17,531 bases of DNA from Candidatus Eiseniibacteriota bacterium (GCA_023132135.1 JAGLYR010000004.1:1-17531), one strand, 5' to 3'; shown: positions 6,680 through 16,996, counted from the stretch's first letter. Translations and numbers: made by a program. Notes: generated by a model not told the origin, from the letters alone.

Positions 6680-7723
6680 ATGGAGAAGATGCGGATAGCG
6701 GTTGACGCGATGGGTGGGGATCGCGCGCCCGGTGTGATTGTTGAAGGCGCTGCACTCGCCGCCAGGGAACTACGCGGTGTTGCCGAGATCGTGCTGGTCG
6801 GTCCTGAACGCATCCTGCGGGAGGAAGTGGCGCGCCAGAATCTCCCCGATGACGCGTTTGAGCTGATCCACGCCCCTCAGGTGGTCGAAATGACCGAGTC
6901 GCCGGCTGCCGCAGTGCGGAAGAAGCCGGACTCGTCCATCGCTGTCTGTGCAAGGGCCCAGCGCGAGGGCCGCGTGGATGCAATGGTGAGCGCCGGGAAC
7001 ACCGGGGCTGTGGTGGTCTCGTCGCTGCTGACGCTTGGGCGCCTGCGTCACGTGAATCGTCCCGGGATTGCGACCTTTATGCCTACCGAAAGCGGCGGAT
7101 GTGTGCTCATCGACGTGGGCGCGAATGCCGAGTGCAAGCCTTTCAACCTCCTCCAGTTCGGAGCTATGGGTAGCGTGTACGCGCGGATGCTGTTGGATCG
7201 TGAGACTCCGCGGGTGGCGCTTCTTAATATAGGTTCGGAGAGATCCAAGGGCAGCGGATTGGTCCAGACGGCTCACGATCTGATGGCCGCATCCCCGTTG
7301 AACTTCACCGGGAACGTGGAAGGGTACGGTGTGTTCCGGGGAGAGGCGGATGTGGTTGTGTGCGACGGGTTCGTGGGCAACGTGATTCTGAAATTCACGG
7401 AAAGTGTCGTTGGGCTGATGACGAGCACGATTCGTTCCCATGTGGATGCCAATTGGAGGTCTCGTTTGGGAGGAGTGTTGCTCAAACCTGCGTTGTCGGC
7501 ATTCCGCTCGCAGTTGGACTACTCAGAGTATGGGGGTGCTCCTCTTCTGGGCGTGGCTGGGGTTTCGATTATAGGTCACGGCGGTTCGTCGGCAAAGGCA
7601 GTCAAAAACGCTATCAAGGTTGCAGGACGGTTTGTCCAGCAGAATGTGAATGCGGAGATTTGCAGGCAACTTGAGGCGAAGGGCTATGTCAGAGCAAGGA
7701 AACAGGCTAAGAGCGTACATTAG
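6680..7723 (+). CDS. plsX: phosphate acyltransferase PlsX
   Basis: PlsX (347 aa) converts acyl-ACP and phosphate into acyl-phosphate, the donor for PlsY in the first step of phospholipid synthesis. It acts as a peripheral membrane protein. The N-terminal MRIAVDAMGGDRAPG is the family signature. VSAGNTGAVV, the GANAECKPFNLLQFGAMG region, the SKGSG segment and VCDGFVGNVILKFTE follow in order, all typical. ATG 6680 gives MEKMRIAVDAMGG. ATG 6689 is an alternative start but has only two bases between GGAGA and the codon, and TTG 6647 would add 11 unconserved residues. The 3' end overlaps fabH by 38 bases. Confidence 0.95.
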   Translation: MEKMRIAVDAMGGDRAPGVIVEGAALAARELRGVAEIVLVGPERILREEVARQNLPDDAFELIHAPQVVEMTESPAAAVRKKPDSSIAVCARAQREGRVDAMVSAGNTGAVVVSSLLTLGRLRHVNRPGIATFMPTESGGCVLIDVGANAECKPFNLLQFGAMGSVYARMLLDRETPRVALLNIGSERSKGSGLVQTAHDLMAASPLNFTGNVEGYGVFRGEADVVVCDGFVGNVILKFTESVVGLMTSTIRSHVDANWRSRLGGVLLKPALSAFRSQLDYSEYGGAPLLGVAGVSIIGHGGSSAKAVKNAIKVAGRFVQQNVNAEICRQLEAKGYVRARKQAKSVH

Positions 7724-8684
7724 TGGAACGGGGTCGGCTGTTCCGGAGCGCGTGCTCACCAATTCGGAGCTGGAACGGATTGTGGACACGTCGGACGAGT
7801 GGATCATGGAACGGAGCGGGATCAAGACGCGATACATTGGCGGGTCCGAAATGGCCACGTCTGACCTTTGTGTCAAGGCGGCGGCAAGGGCCCTGGAAAG
7901 CGCGCGCGTGGCCCCCGAGGATGTAGACATGCTGATTGTGGGGACGGTGACGCCGGATCAGCCTCTTCCCTCGACGGGCTGCATCATCCAGGAGAGGATG
8001 GGCCTCAAGAACGCCTTTGCCTTCGATATCGCAGCTGCTTGTACGGCATTCATTTACGGCATTACTATCGCTGATAGCTTCATACGAACAGGGATGTGCC
8101 GCAAGATCCTTGTCATTGGCGCCGAGATGCTCTCGAGAATCACCAATTGGGAGGATCGGACGACGTGTGTGCTCTTCGGAGACGGTGCGGGCGCGGCACT
8201 GCTGGAGCCGTGTGAAGGCCCCCGGGGGATTGTCTCGACGTTTCTCCGCAGCGACGGCAGTTTGCAGGACTACCTGTACATTCCTGCGGGAGGTTCCCGC
8301 CGCCCGCACAACGCGGAGACGTTGCGGAAGCACATGCACGCTATCAGGATGAGCGGGAACAGTGTGTTCAAACACGCCGTCAGGGCTATGGGAGATGCGG
8401 CGCAGCGGGTGCTGGATGACGCGGGCATAGCAAGCAGCGATCTGGATCTGTTCATTCCCCATCAGGCGAACCTCCGGATTATCAAGGCCACGGCTGCCAG
8501 GATCAAAGTGCCAATGGACAAGGTTTACGTGAACCTGGATCGATATGGGAACACGTCCGCCGCCTCGGTGCCCATAGCGCTGGACGAGGCGAGCCGCACC
8601 GGGCGACTGAAGGAAGGCAACCTTGTGGAGATGGTGGCTTTCGGCGGCGGGTTCACCTGGGGTGCGGTCTTGGTGCGGTGGTAG
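7686..8684 (+). CDS. fabH: beta-ketoacyl-ACP synthase III
   Basis: FabH (332 aa) starts fatty-acid chains by condensing an acyl-CoA (usually acetyl-CoA) with malonyl-ACP. The thiolase-fold Cys-His-Asn triad is present: C119 in DIAAACTAFIYG, H259 in IPHQANLRI and N289 in RYGNTSAASVP. The DTSDEWI...RSGIKTRY region near residues 34-50 is also characteristic. ATG 7686 is selected because upstream starts add only a basic stretch from the plsX frame. This start lies inside plsX, giving a 38-base overlap and probable translational coupling. The ribosome-binding region GAGG at 7673-7676 is modest. Substrate preference (straight or branched primers) cannot be read from the sequence. Confidence 0.96.
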   Translation: MSEQGNRLRAYISGTGSAVPERVLTNSELERIVDTSDEWIMERSGIKTRYIGGSEMATSDLCVKAAARALESARVAPEDVDMLIVGTVTPDQPLPSTGCIIQERMGLKNAFAFDIAAACTAFIYGITIADSFIRTGMCRKILVIGAEMLSRITNWEDRTTCVLFGDGAGAALLEPCEGPRGIVSTFLRSDGSLQDYLYIPAGGSRRPHNAETLRKHMHAIRMSGNSVFKHAVRAMGDAAQRVLDDAGIASSDLDLFIPHQANLRIIKATAARIKVPMDKVYVNLDRYGNTSAASVPIALDEASRTGRLKEGNLVEMVAFGGGFTWGAVLVRW

Positions 8685-8695
8685 GGAGAAGACGG

Positions 8696-9640
8696 ATGAC
8701 GTACGCGTTTCTCTTCCCGGGCCAGGGAGCCCAGCACGTGGGGATGGGCAGGGACCTGTATGAAGGGTTCGAGGTTTGCCGGTCGGTTTTCGATCGGGCA
8801 AACGAGGTACTGGGAACAGATCTGGCCAGGCTGTGTTTCGAGGGGCCCGGGGATGAGCTGCGGAAGACCGTGAATGCCCAGCCCGCCATTGTGACTCACA
8901 GCGTTGCGGCCTGGACCCTGGTAACCGAAGAAGGAATCCGGGCCGGCCTGATTGCCGGGCATTCGGTTGGAGAGTACTCCGCACTTGTTGCGGCGGGCGT
9001 CCTGCGCTTCGAGGATGCGGTCCGGTTGGTGCGACGCCGGGGGGAGCTGATGTACGAGGCGGGGATCGACCACCCGGGAACGATGTCTGCTGTGGTCGGT
9101 TTGGACGAAGAAACCGTTTCCAGGATCTGTGAGAAGGCGAGCGCGAGCGGCGTGGTTCAGGTGGCCAACCTGAACTCGCCGGAGCAGATTGTGGTGTCGG
9201 GTTCAGTCCGGGGGGTAGAGGAGGCGGAGCGGTTGGCCCGGGAGGCAGGTGCCAAGCGCGTCGTTCGTCTCGAGGTCAGCGGCGCATTTCATTCACCATT
9301 GATGGAGGATGCCGGCAAGGGTTTGAGGGAGGCTCTCGGCCGGGTGGTTTTCTCTAACCCGCGGGTCCCCGTGGTGACGAATGTCGATGGCAGGGCGGTG
9401 GATGATGCGGAGTCGCTTCGGCGTGCCCTGGATCTCCAGCTCACGTCACCCGTTCGTTGGGTGAGTTGCATGAGAACCTTGATCGCGGATGGGTGCGAGA
9501 GCTTCGTGGAGCTTGGGCCGGGACGTGTACTGAGCGGCCTCCTTCGGCGAATCGATCGGCGCAAGACAGCGCACGCGATTGGGGATGCGGCATCCCTGGA
9601 AAAATTCCGGGCCAGCGCGGGAAGAGAGGCGGACAGATGA
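8696..9640 (+). CDS. fabD: malonyl-CoA:ACP malonyltransferase
   Basis: FabD (314 aa) transfers malonyl from CoA to the ACP phosphopantetheine arm. It begins MTYAFLFPGQGAQHVGMG, with the oxyanion-hole glutamine at Q10. The nucleophile is S90 in the GHSVGEY motif. R115 in RRRGELM binds the malonyl carboxylate in homologues. H199 in GAFHSPLM is the catalytic histidine. ATG 8696 follows AGGGAGA (8683-8689), which begins within the fabH stop codon. The stop overlaps the fabG start (ATGA at 9637-9640). Confidence 0.95.
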   Translation: MTYAFLFPGQGAQHVGMGRDLYEGFEVCRSVFDRANEVLGTDLARLCFEGPGDELRKTVNAQPAIVTHSVAAWTLVTEEGIRAGLIAGHSVGEYSALVAAGVLRFEDAVRLVRRRGELMYEAGIDHPGTMSAVVGLDEETVSRICEKASASGVVQVANLNSPEQIVVSGSVRGVEEAERLAREAGAKRVVRLEVSGAFHSPLMEDAGKGLREALGRVVFSNPRVPVVTNVDGRAVDDAESLRRALDLQLTSPVRWVSCMRTLIADGCESFVELGPGRVLSGLLRRIDRRKTAHAIGDAASLEKFRASAGREADR

Positions 9641-10377
9641 TACTCGAAGGGCGGGTTGCCGCGGTGACAGGGGCCGCGCAGAACATCGGCAAGGCCATCG
9701 CGATGAGCTTGGCCGGCGAAGGCGCTCAGATTTGTGTTCTGGACATTAACCTTCGAGAAGCGGAAGCCACGGCGGAGGAAATCAACGAGCGGGGCGGCCG
9801 GGCTGTGGCTCACAAGGTGAACATTGCGGACTTCGATGAGGTCATGGCGCTGGTCCCGAAGGTGCTGGACAGTTTTGATGCGGTGGACATTCTGGTGAAC
9901 AATGCGGGGATCACGCGCGATAATCTCCTGGCGCGGATGAGCGAGGACGAATGGGACTCGGTCATGGCGGTGAATCTGAAGGGCGCGTTCAACTGCTGCC
10001 GGGCTTTCTGCCGGCCCATGATCAGGCAACGCGGGGGACGCATCGTTAACATCGCTTCGGTGATTGGTCTGACGGGGAACACGGGGCAGAGCAATTATGC
10101 GGCCTCGAAGGCGGGCATGATTGGCTTGACCAAGTCGATCGCGCGGGAACTGGCGCCCCGGGGAATCACAGTCAACGCGGTGGCGCCCGGGTTCATTGAT
10201 ACCGCGATGACCCAGGCCCTGGGGGATACTATTCGGGAGAATCTGCTGAGCCGGGTCCCGATTCGCAGGCTCGGGCATCCCGAGGATGTGGCGGCGGCTG
10301 TGACATTCCTGGCGTCGGATCGGGCGGCCTACATCACGGGGCAGGTGCTGAATGTAGACGGTGGAATGGTGATGTAG
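9637..10377 (+). CDS. fabG: 3-oxoacyl-ACP reductase
   Basis: This short-chain dehydrogenase (246 aa) reduces 3-oxoacyl-ACP to 3-hydroxyacyl-ACP in chain elongation. The catalytic set is visible: N113 (VNLKGA), S141, Y154 and K158 (YAASKAG). NNAG lies at residues 88-91. The cofactor loop reads TGAAQNIG rather than the usual TGxxxGIG, and D36 at the end of the second strand (VLDIN) is a feature often tied to NAD(H) over NADP(H). The usual arginine in the glycine loop is absent. Start ATG 9637 overlaps the fabD stop by four bases, indicating coupling. Its place between fabD and acpP makes the FabG role more likely than another SDR activity. Confidence 0.92.
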   Translation: MILEGRVAAVTGAAQNIGKAIAMSLAGEGAQICVLDINLREAEATAEEINERGGRAVAHKVNIADFDEVMALVPKVLDSFDAVDILVNNAGITRDNLLARMSEDEWDSVMAVNLKGAFNCCRAFCRPMIRQRGGRIVNIASVIGLTGNTGQSNYAASKAGMIGLTKSIARELAPRGITVNAVAPGFIDTAMTQALGDTIRENLLSRVPIRRLGHPEDVAAAVTFLASDRAAYITGQVLNVDGGMVM

Positions 10378-10430
10378 CATGCGTTGGAGCATGAACCATA
10401 CGATGGATTCGAAGAGAGGAGTCTGGAGGC

Positions 10431-10679
10431 ATGGATTCGGCACAATTGGAGCAGAAGATCAAGGAAATCGTGGTGGAGCGTTTGGGTGTGGAGGAAGCCA
10501 AGGTGACGACGGATGCTTCTTTCATCGATGATCTTGGCGCGGATTCTCTGGATACGGTCGAACTGGTGATGGCGCTTGAAGAAGCCTTCGGGATCGAGAT
10601 CCCGGACGAAGACGCAGAGAAACTGGTCACCGTGAAGGACGCTATCGAGTACCTGAATCAGCATGTTGCGAAGTCGTAG
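10431..10679 (+). CDS. acpP: acyl carrier protein
   Basis: This acidic four-helix carrier (82 aa) holds growing acyl chains on a phosphopantetheine arm attached to S39 in the conserved [17 protein letters not shown] motif. [23 protein letters not shown] follows, as in standard ACPs. The ATG at 10431 has GGAGG at 10425-10429. The holo-ACP synthase gene is not in this window. It sits between fabG and fabF as in many bacteria. Confidence 0.97.
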   Translation: MDSAQLEQKIKEIVVERLGVEEAKVTTDASFIDDLGADSLDTVELVMALEEAFGIEIPDEDAEKLVTVKDAIEYLNQHVAKS

Positions 10680-10768
10680 CGTCTTGTCCCGGGAGTAGCT
10701 TGTCAAGTTCTGTGCAGCGGAAAGACTGGAGCCAGGGCCTGCGATAGGCATCCGGTGGAGAGGATTGG

Positions 10769-12019
10769 ATGACGGAGAACGGGAGAAGAGTCGTTGTCAC
10801 TGGACTGGGGGCAGTGACTCCCCTCGGGAAGGATGTCGCAGCTCTGTGGGAGGGCGCGTGCGCCGGACGGAGTGGGATTGGGCGTATCACACGTTTTGAT
10901 CCGTCATGCTTTGCATCACAGATAGCGGGTGAGGCCCGGGAGTTCGATCCAGAGGAATATTTCGACCGCAAGGAACTCCGGAAGACCGACAGATTTGCAC
11001 AATTTGGGGTTGCCGCTTCGCTCCAGGCAGTACAGGATGCGCGGCTGGATCCGAAGAGTGTCGATTCGGAGAGAGTGGGCGTCGTTATAGGCTCCGGTAT
11101 TGGTGGGATGGAGACCTTGGAGCAGCAGCACACTATCTCGATGGAGCGCGGACCCGCGCGGATTTCCCCGTATTTCATCACAATGATGATTATCAACATG
11201 GCTTCCGGATTGGTTGCGATCCGGTTGGGATTCAAGGGCCCCAACGCCGCTACTGTGAGTGCATGCTCATCCGGTGCGCAAGCTCTGGGCGAGTGTTTCA
11301 ACATTGTCCGGCGTGGCGATGCCGATGTGATGATTGGGGGTGGATCCGAGGCCTGCATTACGCATATGGGGGTTGGCGGCTTCTGCTCCATGAGAGCCCT
11401 TTCCACCCGGAACGATGATCCCGAGCGCGCGTCCCGTCCTTTCGACCGCGACCGAGATGGGTTTGTGGTCGCGGAGGGGGCGGGAATTGCTGTTCTTGAG
11501 TCGTTGGATCATGCCTTGGCCCGCGGGGCCAGGATCTATGCCGAGTTCGCGGGGTACGGCCTGACGGGCGATGCGTTCCATCAAACGGCTCCGGCTCCGG
11601 GAGGCGATGGAGCAGCTCGGGCCATGCAGATGGCCATGGGGCACGGGAATCTCAAAGCGCAGGACATCGACTACATCAACGCCCACGGTACCTCAACGGA
11701 GTTGAACGACAAAGTGGAAACAGCAGCCATCAAGACGGTGTTGGGAGACCGGGCGTACGAGGTTCCCATTAGCTCAACGAAGTCTGTGACCGGGCATCTG
11801 TTGGGAGCGGCAGGGGGAGTCGAGTTAGCGGTTACGGCTTTAGCAATTCACCACGGCCGTGTCCCTCCGACGGCGAACCTGGAGAATCCGGATCCGGAGT
11901 GTGATCTTGACTACGTACCGGGCAATTCGGCGAGGGAATTGCCGGTAAGAGCGGCGCTGACGAATTCGCTCGGTTTCGGCGGTCACAATATTAGCCTGGC
12001 ACTCAAGGCCTACAAGTAG
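10769..12019 (+). CDS. fabF: beta-ketoacyl-ACP synthase II
   Basis: FabF (416 aa) condenses malonyl-ACP with acyl-ACP during elongation. The nucleophile is C166 in [13 protein letters not shown]306 in [11 protein letters not shown] and H343 in [13 protein letters not shown] (with K338) complete the active site. [13 protein letters not shown] near the start and [10 protein letters not shown] near the end are typical of KAS II. The gate region [16 protein letters not shown] resembles the usual G-F-G/A-A loop, with a few substitutions. ATG 10769 lies behind GGAGAGG (10756-10762). It is followed by rnc after a short gap. Confidence 0.96.
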   Translation: MTENGRRVVVTGLGAVTPLGKDVAALWEGACAGRSGIGRITRFDPSCFASQIAGEAREFDPEEYFDRKELRKTDRFAQFGVAASLQAVQDARLDPKSVDSERVGVVIGSGIGGMETLEQQHTISMERGPARISPYFITMMIINMASGLVAIRLGFKGPNAATVSACSSGAQALGECFNIVRRGDADVMIGGGSEACITHMGVGGFCSMRALSTRNDDPERASRPFDRDRDGFVVAEGAGIAVLESLDHALARGARIYAEFAGYGLTGDAFHQTAPAPGGDGAARAMQMAMGHGNLKAQDIDYINAHGTSTELNDKVETAAIKTVLGDRAYEVPISSTKSVTGHLLGAAGGVELAVTALAIHHGRVPPTANLENPDPECDLDYVPGNSARELPVRAALTNSLGFGGHNISLALKAYK

Positions 12020-12033
12020 GGGAGCGGTTACCT

Positions 12034-12804
12034 ATCACATCACTGAAGCACTGGCTTTCGCGGCTGGGGAAATCGCGCGGGCGCGGGATTGCTCCGGATC
12101 GCACGAAGGTCCTTAAGAGATTTGAGAAGCGTGCCCGCGCCCGGTTCCGGGACCTGCGGATTCTGGATGAGGCCCTGACGCACCGCTCGTACTCTTCGAG
12201 GGCATTGGGAGGGAATCTCCATTCCAACCAGCGCCTCGAGTTTCTGGGCGATTCCGTTCTGGGGTTGATTGTGAGTGATGACCTCTACGAGGAGAAGCCC
12301 TCCTGGAGGGAGGGCGATCTCACGAAACGGAAATCTGTCCTGGTCTCCAAGAACATGCTGGCCGAGAGCGCGCGCTCCCTTGAATTGGGGGAGTACCTCC
12401 GGTTCAGCGAAGAGGAGCTGGAGGCGGGTGGAAACGATCGGGACTCGGCGCTGGCGGACGCCCTGGAGGCGGTCATCGGCGCGCTGTACATTGACGGGGG
12501 TTTGATCGCTGCCGCCGGTTTCGTCAAGCGGGAGTTGCTTGGACCCGTCCGATCGGTCGACGTGACGGACGAGCATCCCAACTACAAGAGTGAGTTGCAG
12601 GAGAGAATACAGGCGGAGTACAGGATTCATCCTCGCTACAAGGTGACGAGAACCGAAGGGCCCGACCACGAGAAGATTTTCACGGTGGAGGTGTCTGTGG
12701 CGAAGACCGTCCTGGGGGTGGGTTCGGGTCTGAGCAAGAAGGAGGCGGAGCAGAGCGCCGCCCGGGAAGCCCTCAAGAACGCGCACCGGGACTCAGGATC
12801 CTGA
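12034..12804 (+). CDS. rnc: ribonuclease III, apparent AUC start codon
   Basis: RNase III (about 256 aa) cleaves double-stranded RNA in rRNA and mRNA processing. The catalytic domain shows ALTHRSY at residues 47-53, NQRLEFLGDSVL at 65-76 (E69, D73) and DALEAVIGALYIDGG at 142-156 (D142, E145), with the same D-to-D spacing of 69 as in E. coli. A double-stranded RNA-binding domain follows from about NYKSELQERIQ to AAREALKN. Between the upstream in-frame stop at 11992-11994 and the TTG at 12205 this frame holds no ATG, GTG or TTG, and TTG 12205 would delete ALTHRSY. The best start is ATC at 12034, nine bases after AGGGGAG (12018-12024). CTG 12043 and ATT 12088 are alternatives. A sequencing error cannot be ruled out. 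fabF-rnc is a common pair. Confidence 0.85.
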   Translation: MTSLKHWLSRLGKSRGRGIAPDRTKVLKRFEKRARARFRDLRILDEALTHRSYSSRALGGNLHSNQRLEFLGDSVLGLIVSDDLYEEKPSWREGDLTKRKSVLVSKNMLAESARSLELGEYLRFSEEELEAGGNDRDSALADALEAVIGALYIDGGLIAAAGFVKRELLGPVRSVDVTDEHPNYKSELQERIQAEYRIHPRYKVTRTEGPDHEKIFTVEVSVAKTVLGVGSGLSKKEAEQSAAREALKNAHRDSGS

Positions 12805-12835
12805 ACCGAGAACAATACAAAGGGGGAGGCACGCC

Positions 12836-14813
<1,978 letters not shown>

Positions 14814-14824
14814 ATGAAAAGGGT

Positions 14825-14848
14825 CGACGCGGGGACGCGGAGACGAGT
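14825..14848 (+). repeat. three-unit 8-mer tandem repeat at the gap-pgk junction
   Basis: GACGCGGG (14825-14832), GACGCGGA (14833-14840) and GACGAGTC (14841-14848) form an 8-base period, the third unit imperfect. It lies in the 41 bases between gap and pgk and includes the GGAGA that may serve as the pgk ribosome-binding site. Confidence 0.5.
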
Positions 14849-14854
14849 CTCACA

Positions 14855-16090
14855 ATGGACAAGCTGACCATTCGGGATGTGGCTCTGCAGAACAAACGCG
14901 TGCTCATACGTGTGGACTTCAACGTGCCGTTGGACGGAAACGGCTGCATCACGGACGATACCCGCATCCGGCGCTCTCTGCCTACAATCCGTTACGTTCT
15001 GGAGCACGGCGGAAAAGCCATTCTCATGTCCCATCTCGGGCGGCCCAGGGGCAAACGGGTTCCGGAGATGAGTCTGAGACCTGTGGCCGATCGCTTGGCG
15101 GAACTCCTGGAACGGGAGGTTTCGTTGGCCGAGGACTGTGTGGGTGAGGTGGTCGAGGGCCGGGTTTCCGCAATGAAGGGGGGAAGCGTTCTCCTGTTGG
15201 AGAATCTCCGTTTCCACAGGGAGGAGACGGACAACGATCCTGGGTTTGCCGGGAAGCTCGCTTCCCTGGGAGACGTCTACGTCAATGATGCCTTTGGAAC
15301 CGCGCATCGGGCACATGCCTCCACGGCCGGGATCACAGAACACGTTGCTGTGGCGGCGGCCGGATTCCTGATGGAGAAGGAAATTGAGTACCTGGGCCTG
15401 GCTGTGGGTGATCCCAGGAGGCCCTTCTTGGCGGTTCTGGGGGGGGCAAAGGTCTCGGGCAAACTTGAGGTGGTTCAGAATCTTTTGGGCCGCGTCGATG
15501 GATTGCTGATTGGAGGAGGAATGGCCTGCACCTTCCTCAAGGCCCGGGGCCTGGAAATCGGCGAGTCTCTGGTTGAGGACGACCTGCTGGATGTCGCGCG
15601 TGAGGCCATGGCTGAAGCTGAGAAAAGGGACATCCCATTTCTGCTCCCGGTGGACGGCGTCGTCGCCGAGAGGATCGAGGCAGGCGCTCCCACGAGAGTT
15701 GTCCCGGTGGAGGGGATTCCTCCGGGATGGCGCATGTTGGACATTGGGCCCGAGACGGCGAAGGTGTTTGGCGGGAAGTTGGCCGGAGCCGGGACTGTGA
15801 TCTGGAATGGTCCCATGGGGGTCTTTGAAATTCCCGATTTTGCGGCGGGGACGGAAGCCGTGGCCAGAGCGCTGGCAGAGATCGAGAGCGCAACGACCAT
15901 TGTGGGGGGCGGCGATTCCGTCGCGGCTGTCAACCGGTTGGGGCTGGTAGAGAAACTCAGCCACGTGTCCACCGGTGGCGGAGCTTCTCTGGAATTCCTG
16001 GAGGGTAAGGTGTTGCCCGGGATCGCCGCGCTGGATGAGGGGCTAGGGACTACGGACCAGGGACTGGCTTCTACGGAGATTGAAAAATGA
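14855..16090 (+). CDS. pgk: phosphoglycerate kinase
   Basis: PGK (411 aa) transfers phosphate from 1,3-bisphosphoglycerate to ADP. Signatures in order: RVDFNVPLDG at residues 19-28, SHLGRPRG at 59-66, LLLENLRFHREE, DAFGTAHRAHAST, GGAKVSGKL, IWNGPMGVFE, GGGDSVAAV and STGGGASLEFLEGK. Most bacterial enzymes end soon after VLPGIAAL. This one continues for about 18 residues (DEGLGTTDQGLASTEIEK), largely encoded by a heptamer repeat. ATG 14855 gives a normal N-terminus (MDKLTIRDVALQNKRVLIRV) and has a rather distant GGAGA (14839-14843). Upstream in-frame starts add a tail encoded by the 8-mer repeat. The stop overlaps the tpiA start (ATGA at 16087-16090). Confidence 0.95.
   Translation: MDKLTIRDVALQNKRVLIRVDFNVPLDGNGCITDDTRIRRSLPTIRYVLEHGGKAILMSHLGRPRGKRVPEMSLRPVADRLAELLEREVSLAEDCVGEVVEGRVSAMKGGSVLLLENLRFHREETDNDPGFAGKLASLGDVYVNDAFGTAHRAHASTAGITEHVAVAAAGFLMEKEIEYLGLAVGDPRRPFLAVLGGAKVSGKLEVVQNLLGRVDGLLIGGGMACTFLKARGLEIGESLVEDDLLDVAREAMAEAEKRDIPFLLPVDGVVAERIEAGAPTRVVPVEGIPPGWRMLDIGPETAKVFGGKLAGAGTVIWNGPMGVFEIPDFAAGTEAVARALAEIESATTIVGGGDSVAAVNRLGLVEKLSHVSTGGGASLEFLEGKVLPGIAALDEGLGTTDQGLASTEIEK
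16039..16073 (+). repeat. imperfect heptamer repeat inside the pgk 3' end
   Basis: GGGGCTA, GGGACTA, CGGACCA, GGGACTG and GCTTCTA follow one another at a 7-base period with consensus near GGGACTA. They encode the non-conserved C-terminal tail of PGK, which suggests that the repeat entered the gene end and was tolerated. Confidence 0.5.
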
Positions 16091-16854
16091 CCGAACATCG
16101 AAGGCCGATCATCGCGGGCAACTGGAAAATGCACAAGACCGTAGCAGAAGCGAAAGCTCTGGCCGAGGCGGTCCGTCGCGGGATGGAAGCGATCGGTGGA
16201 GTCGACGTGGTTCTCTGCCCGCCCTTCACGTCGTTGGCTGCTGTTTCCAGTGCGATCTCGGGATCCAAAGTTGCTCTCGGAGCCCAGGACATGTACTGGG
16301 AGGCGGAGGGGGCTTTCACGGGTGAGGTTTCGACCGGGATGCTCATGGACGCGGGCTGCAAGTACGTGATCGTGGGACACTCGGAACGTCGCTCCTCCTT
16401 CGGGGAGACCAATGAGGGGGTCCGGCGGAAATCGGCGGCGGCCCTGTCCGCTGGACTCTGCCCGATTGTGTGTGTGGGGGAGACGCTGGAGGAGCGCGAG
16501 AAGGGCATTGCCCACGATGTGGTGAGAGAACACTTCGTAGGCGCGGTAGAAGGGAAATCGGCGGAAGACGTGCGCAAGATCGTTTTCGCCTACGAGCCCG
16601 TGTGGGCCATCGGGACGGGAAAGACAGCGACGGACGAGCAGGCACAGGAGATGCACGCGTTCCTCCGCGGGCTCATGGAGGAGTCGTACGATCTCGATAC
16701 GGCTCTCGGGACCCGCATCCAGTATGGGGGCAGCGTGAAACCCGACAATGTCGCGGGGCTCATGACCCGGGAAGACATCGACGGTGCCCTTATAGGCGGA
16801 GCGAGTCTCAAGGCCGACGTGTTCCTGGAGATTCTGACACGCGTTGCAGGTTAG
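16087..16854 (+). CDS. tpiA: triosephosphate isomerase
   Basis: TIM (255 aa) interconverts dihydroxyacetone phosphate and glyceraldehyde 3-phosphate, joining the two aldolase products. N12 and K14 in AGNWKMHK, the electrophile H98 in IVGHSERR and the catalytic base E170 in AYEPVWAIGTGK are all present. QYGGSVKPDN and DGALIGGASL hold the phosphate. ATG 16087 overlaps the pgk stop, so translation is probably coupled. The stop codon TAG is joined to a 23-bp perfect hairpin. Confidence 0.97.
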   Translation: MTEHRRPIIAGNWKMHKTVAEAKALAEAVRRGMEAIGGVDVVLCPPFTSLAAVSSAISGSKVALGAQDMYWEAEGAFTGEVSTGMLMDAGCKYVIVGHSERRSSFGETNEGVRRKSAAALSAGLCPIVCVGETLEEREKGIAHDVVREHFVGAVEGKSAEDVRKIVFAYEPVWAIGTGKTATDEQAQEMHAFLRGLMEESYDLDTALGTRIQYGGSVKPDNVAGLMTREDIDGALIGGASLKADVFLEILTRVAG

Positions 16855-16902
16855 CCTGGATTGTGCATGAACCCCAGCTTGGGGTTCATGCACAATCCAG
16901 GC
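16854..16902. repeat. 23-bp perfect inverted repeat with three-base loop after tpiA
   Basis: The arm at 16854-16876 (GCCTGGATTGTGCATGAACC and the next three bases) is the exact reverse complement of 16880-16902, around the loop GCT at 16877-16879. The first base of the stem is the last base of the tpiA stop. No run of T follows on either side, so it is not a standard intrinsic terminator. It could block 3' decay of the tpiA message, or be a fossil or miniature mobile element with long terminal inverted repeats. No flanking direct repeat is seen. Its outer part matches the motif after fba. Confidence 0.9.
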
Positions 16903-16916
16903 CGCGCGAATTGCAG

Positions 16917-16945
16917 TTGATGGGGCACGGGGAATCTGGTAGGAT
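16917..16945 (+). promoter_or_regulatory. candidate promoter of secG and the tRNA-Leu
   Basis: TTGATG at 16917-16922 and TAGGAT at 16940-16945 have a 17-base spacer. Transcription would begin near 16952, giving a leader of about 45 bases that contains AGAGGAGA. The pair lies after the hairpin that closes the glycolysis block. Confidence 0.5.
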
Positions 16946-16996
16946 CAGCGCTGGAGTAGTTTCGGTAGTTTGCAAACAAACAGAGGAGAATTCCGG

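Noticed and set aside
11995-12033. Programmed frameshift making a FabF-RNase III fusion
   Set aside because: No slippery heptamer is seen before the fabF stop, and a good Shine-Dalgarno site plus AUC gives a simpler account.
12205-12804. TTG at 12205 as the rnc start
   Set aside because: It would remove the conserved ALTHRSY and the first helices of the catalytic domain, and there is intact homologous coding sequence upstream.
16854-16930. Hairpin after tpiA as a normal intrinsic terminator
   Set aside because: No T-rich stretch follows the stem on either strand, so it is listed as an inverted repeat of unknown role.
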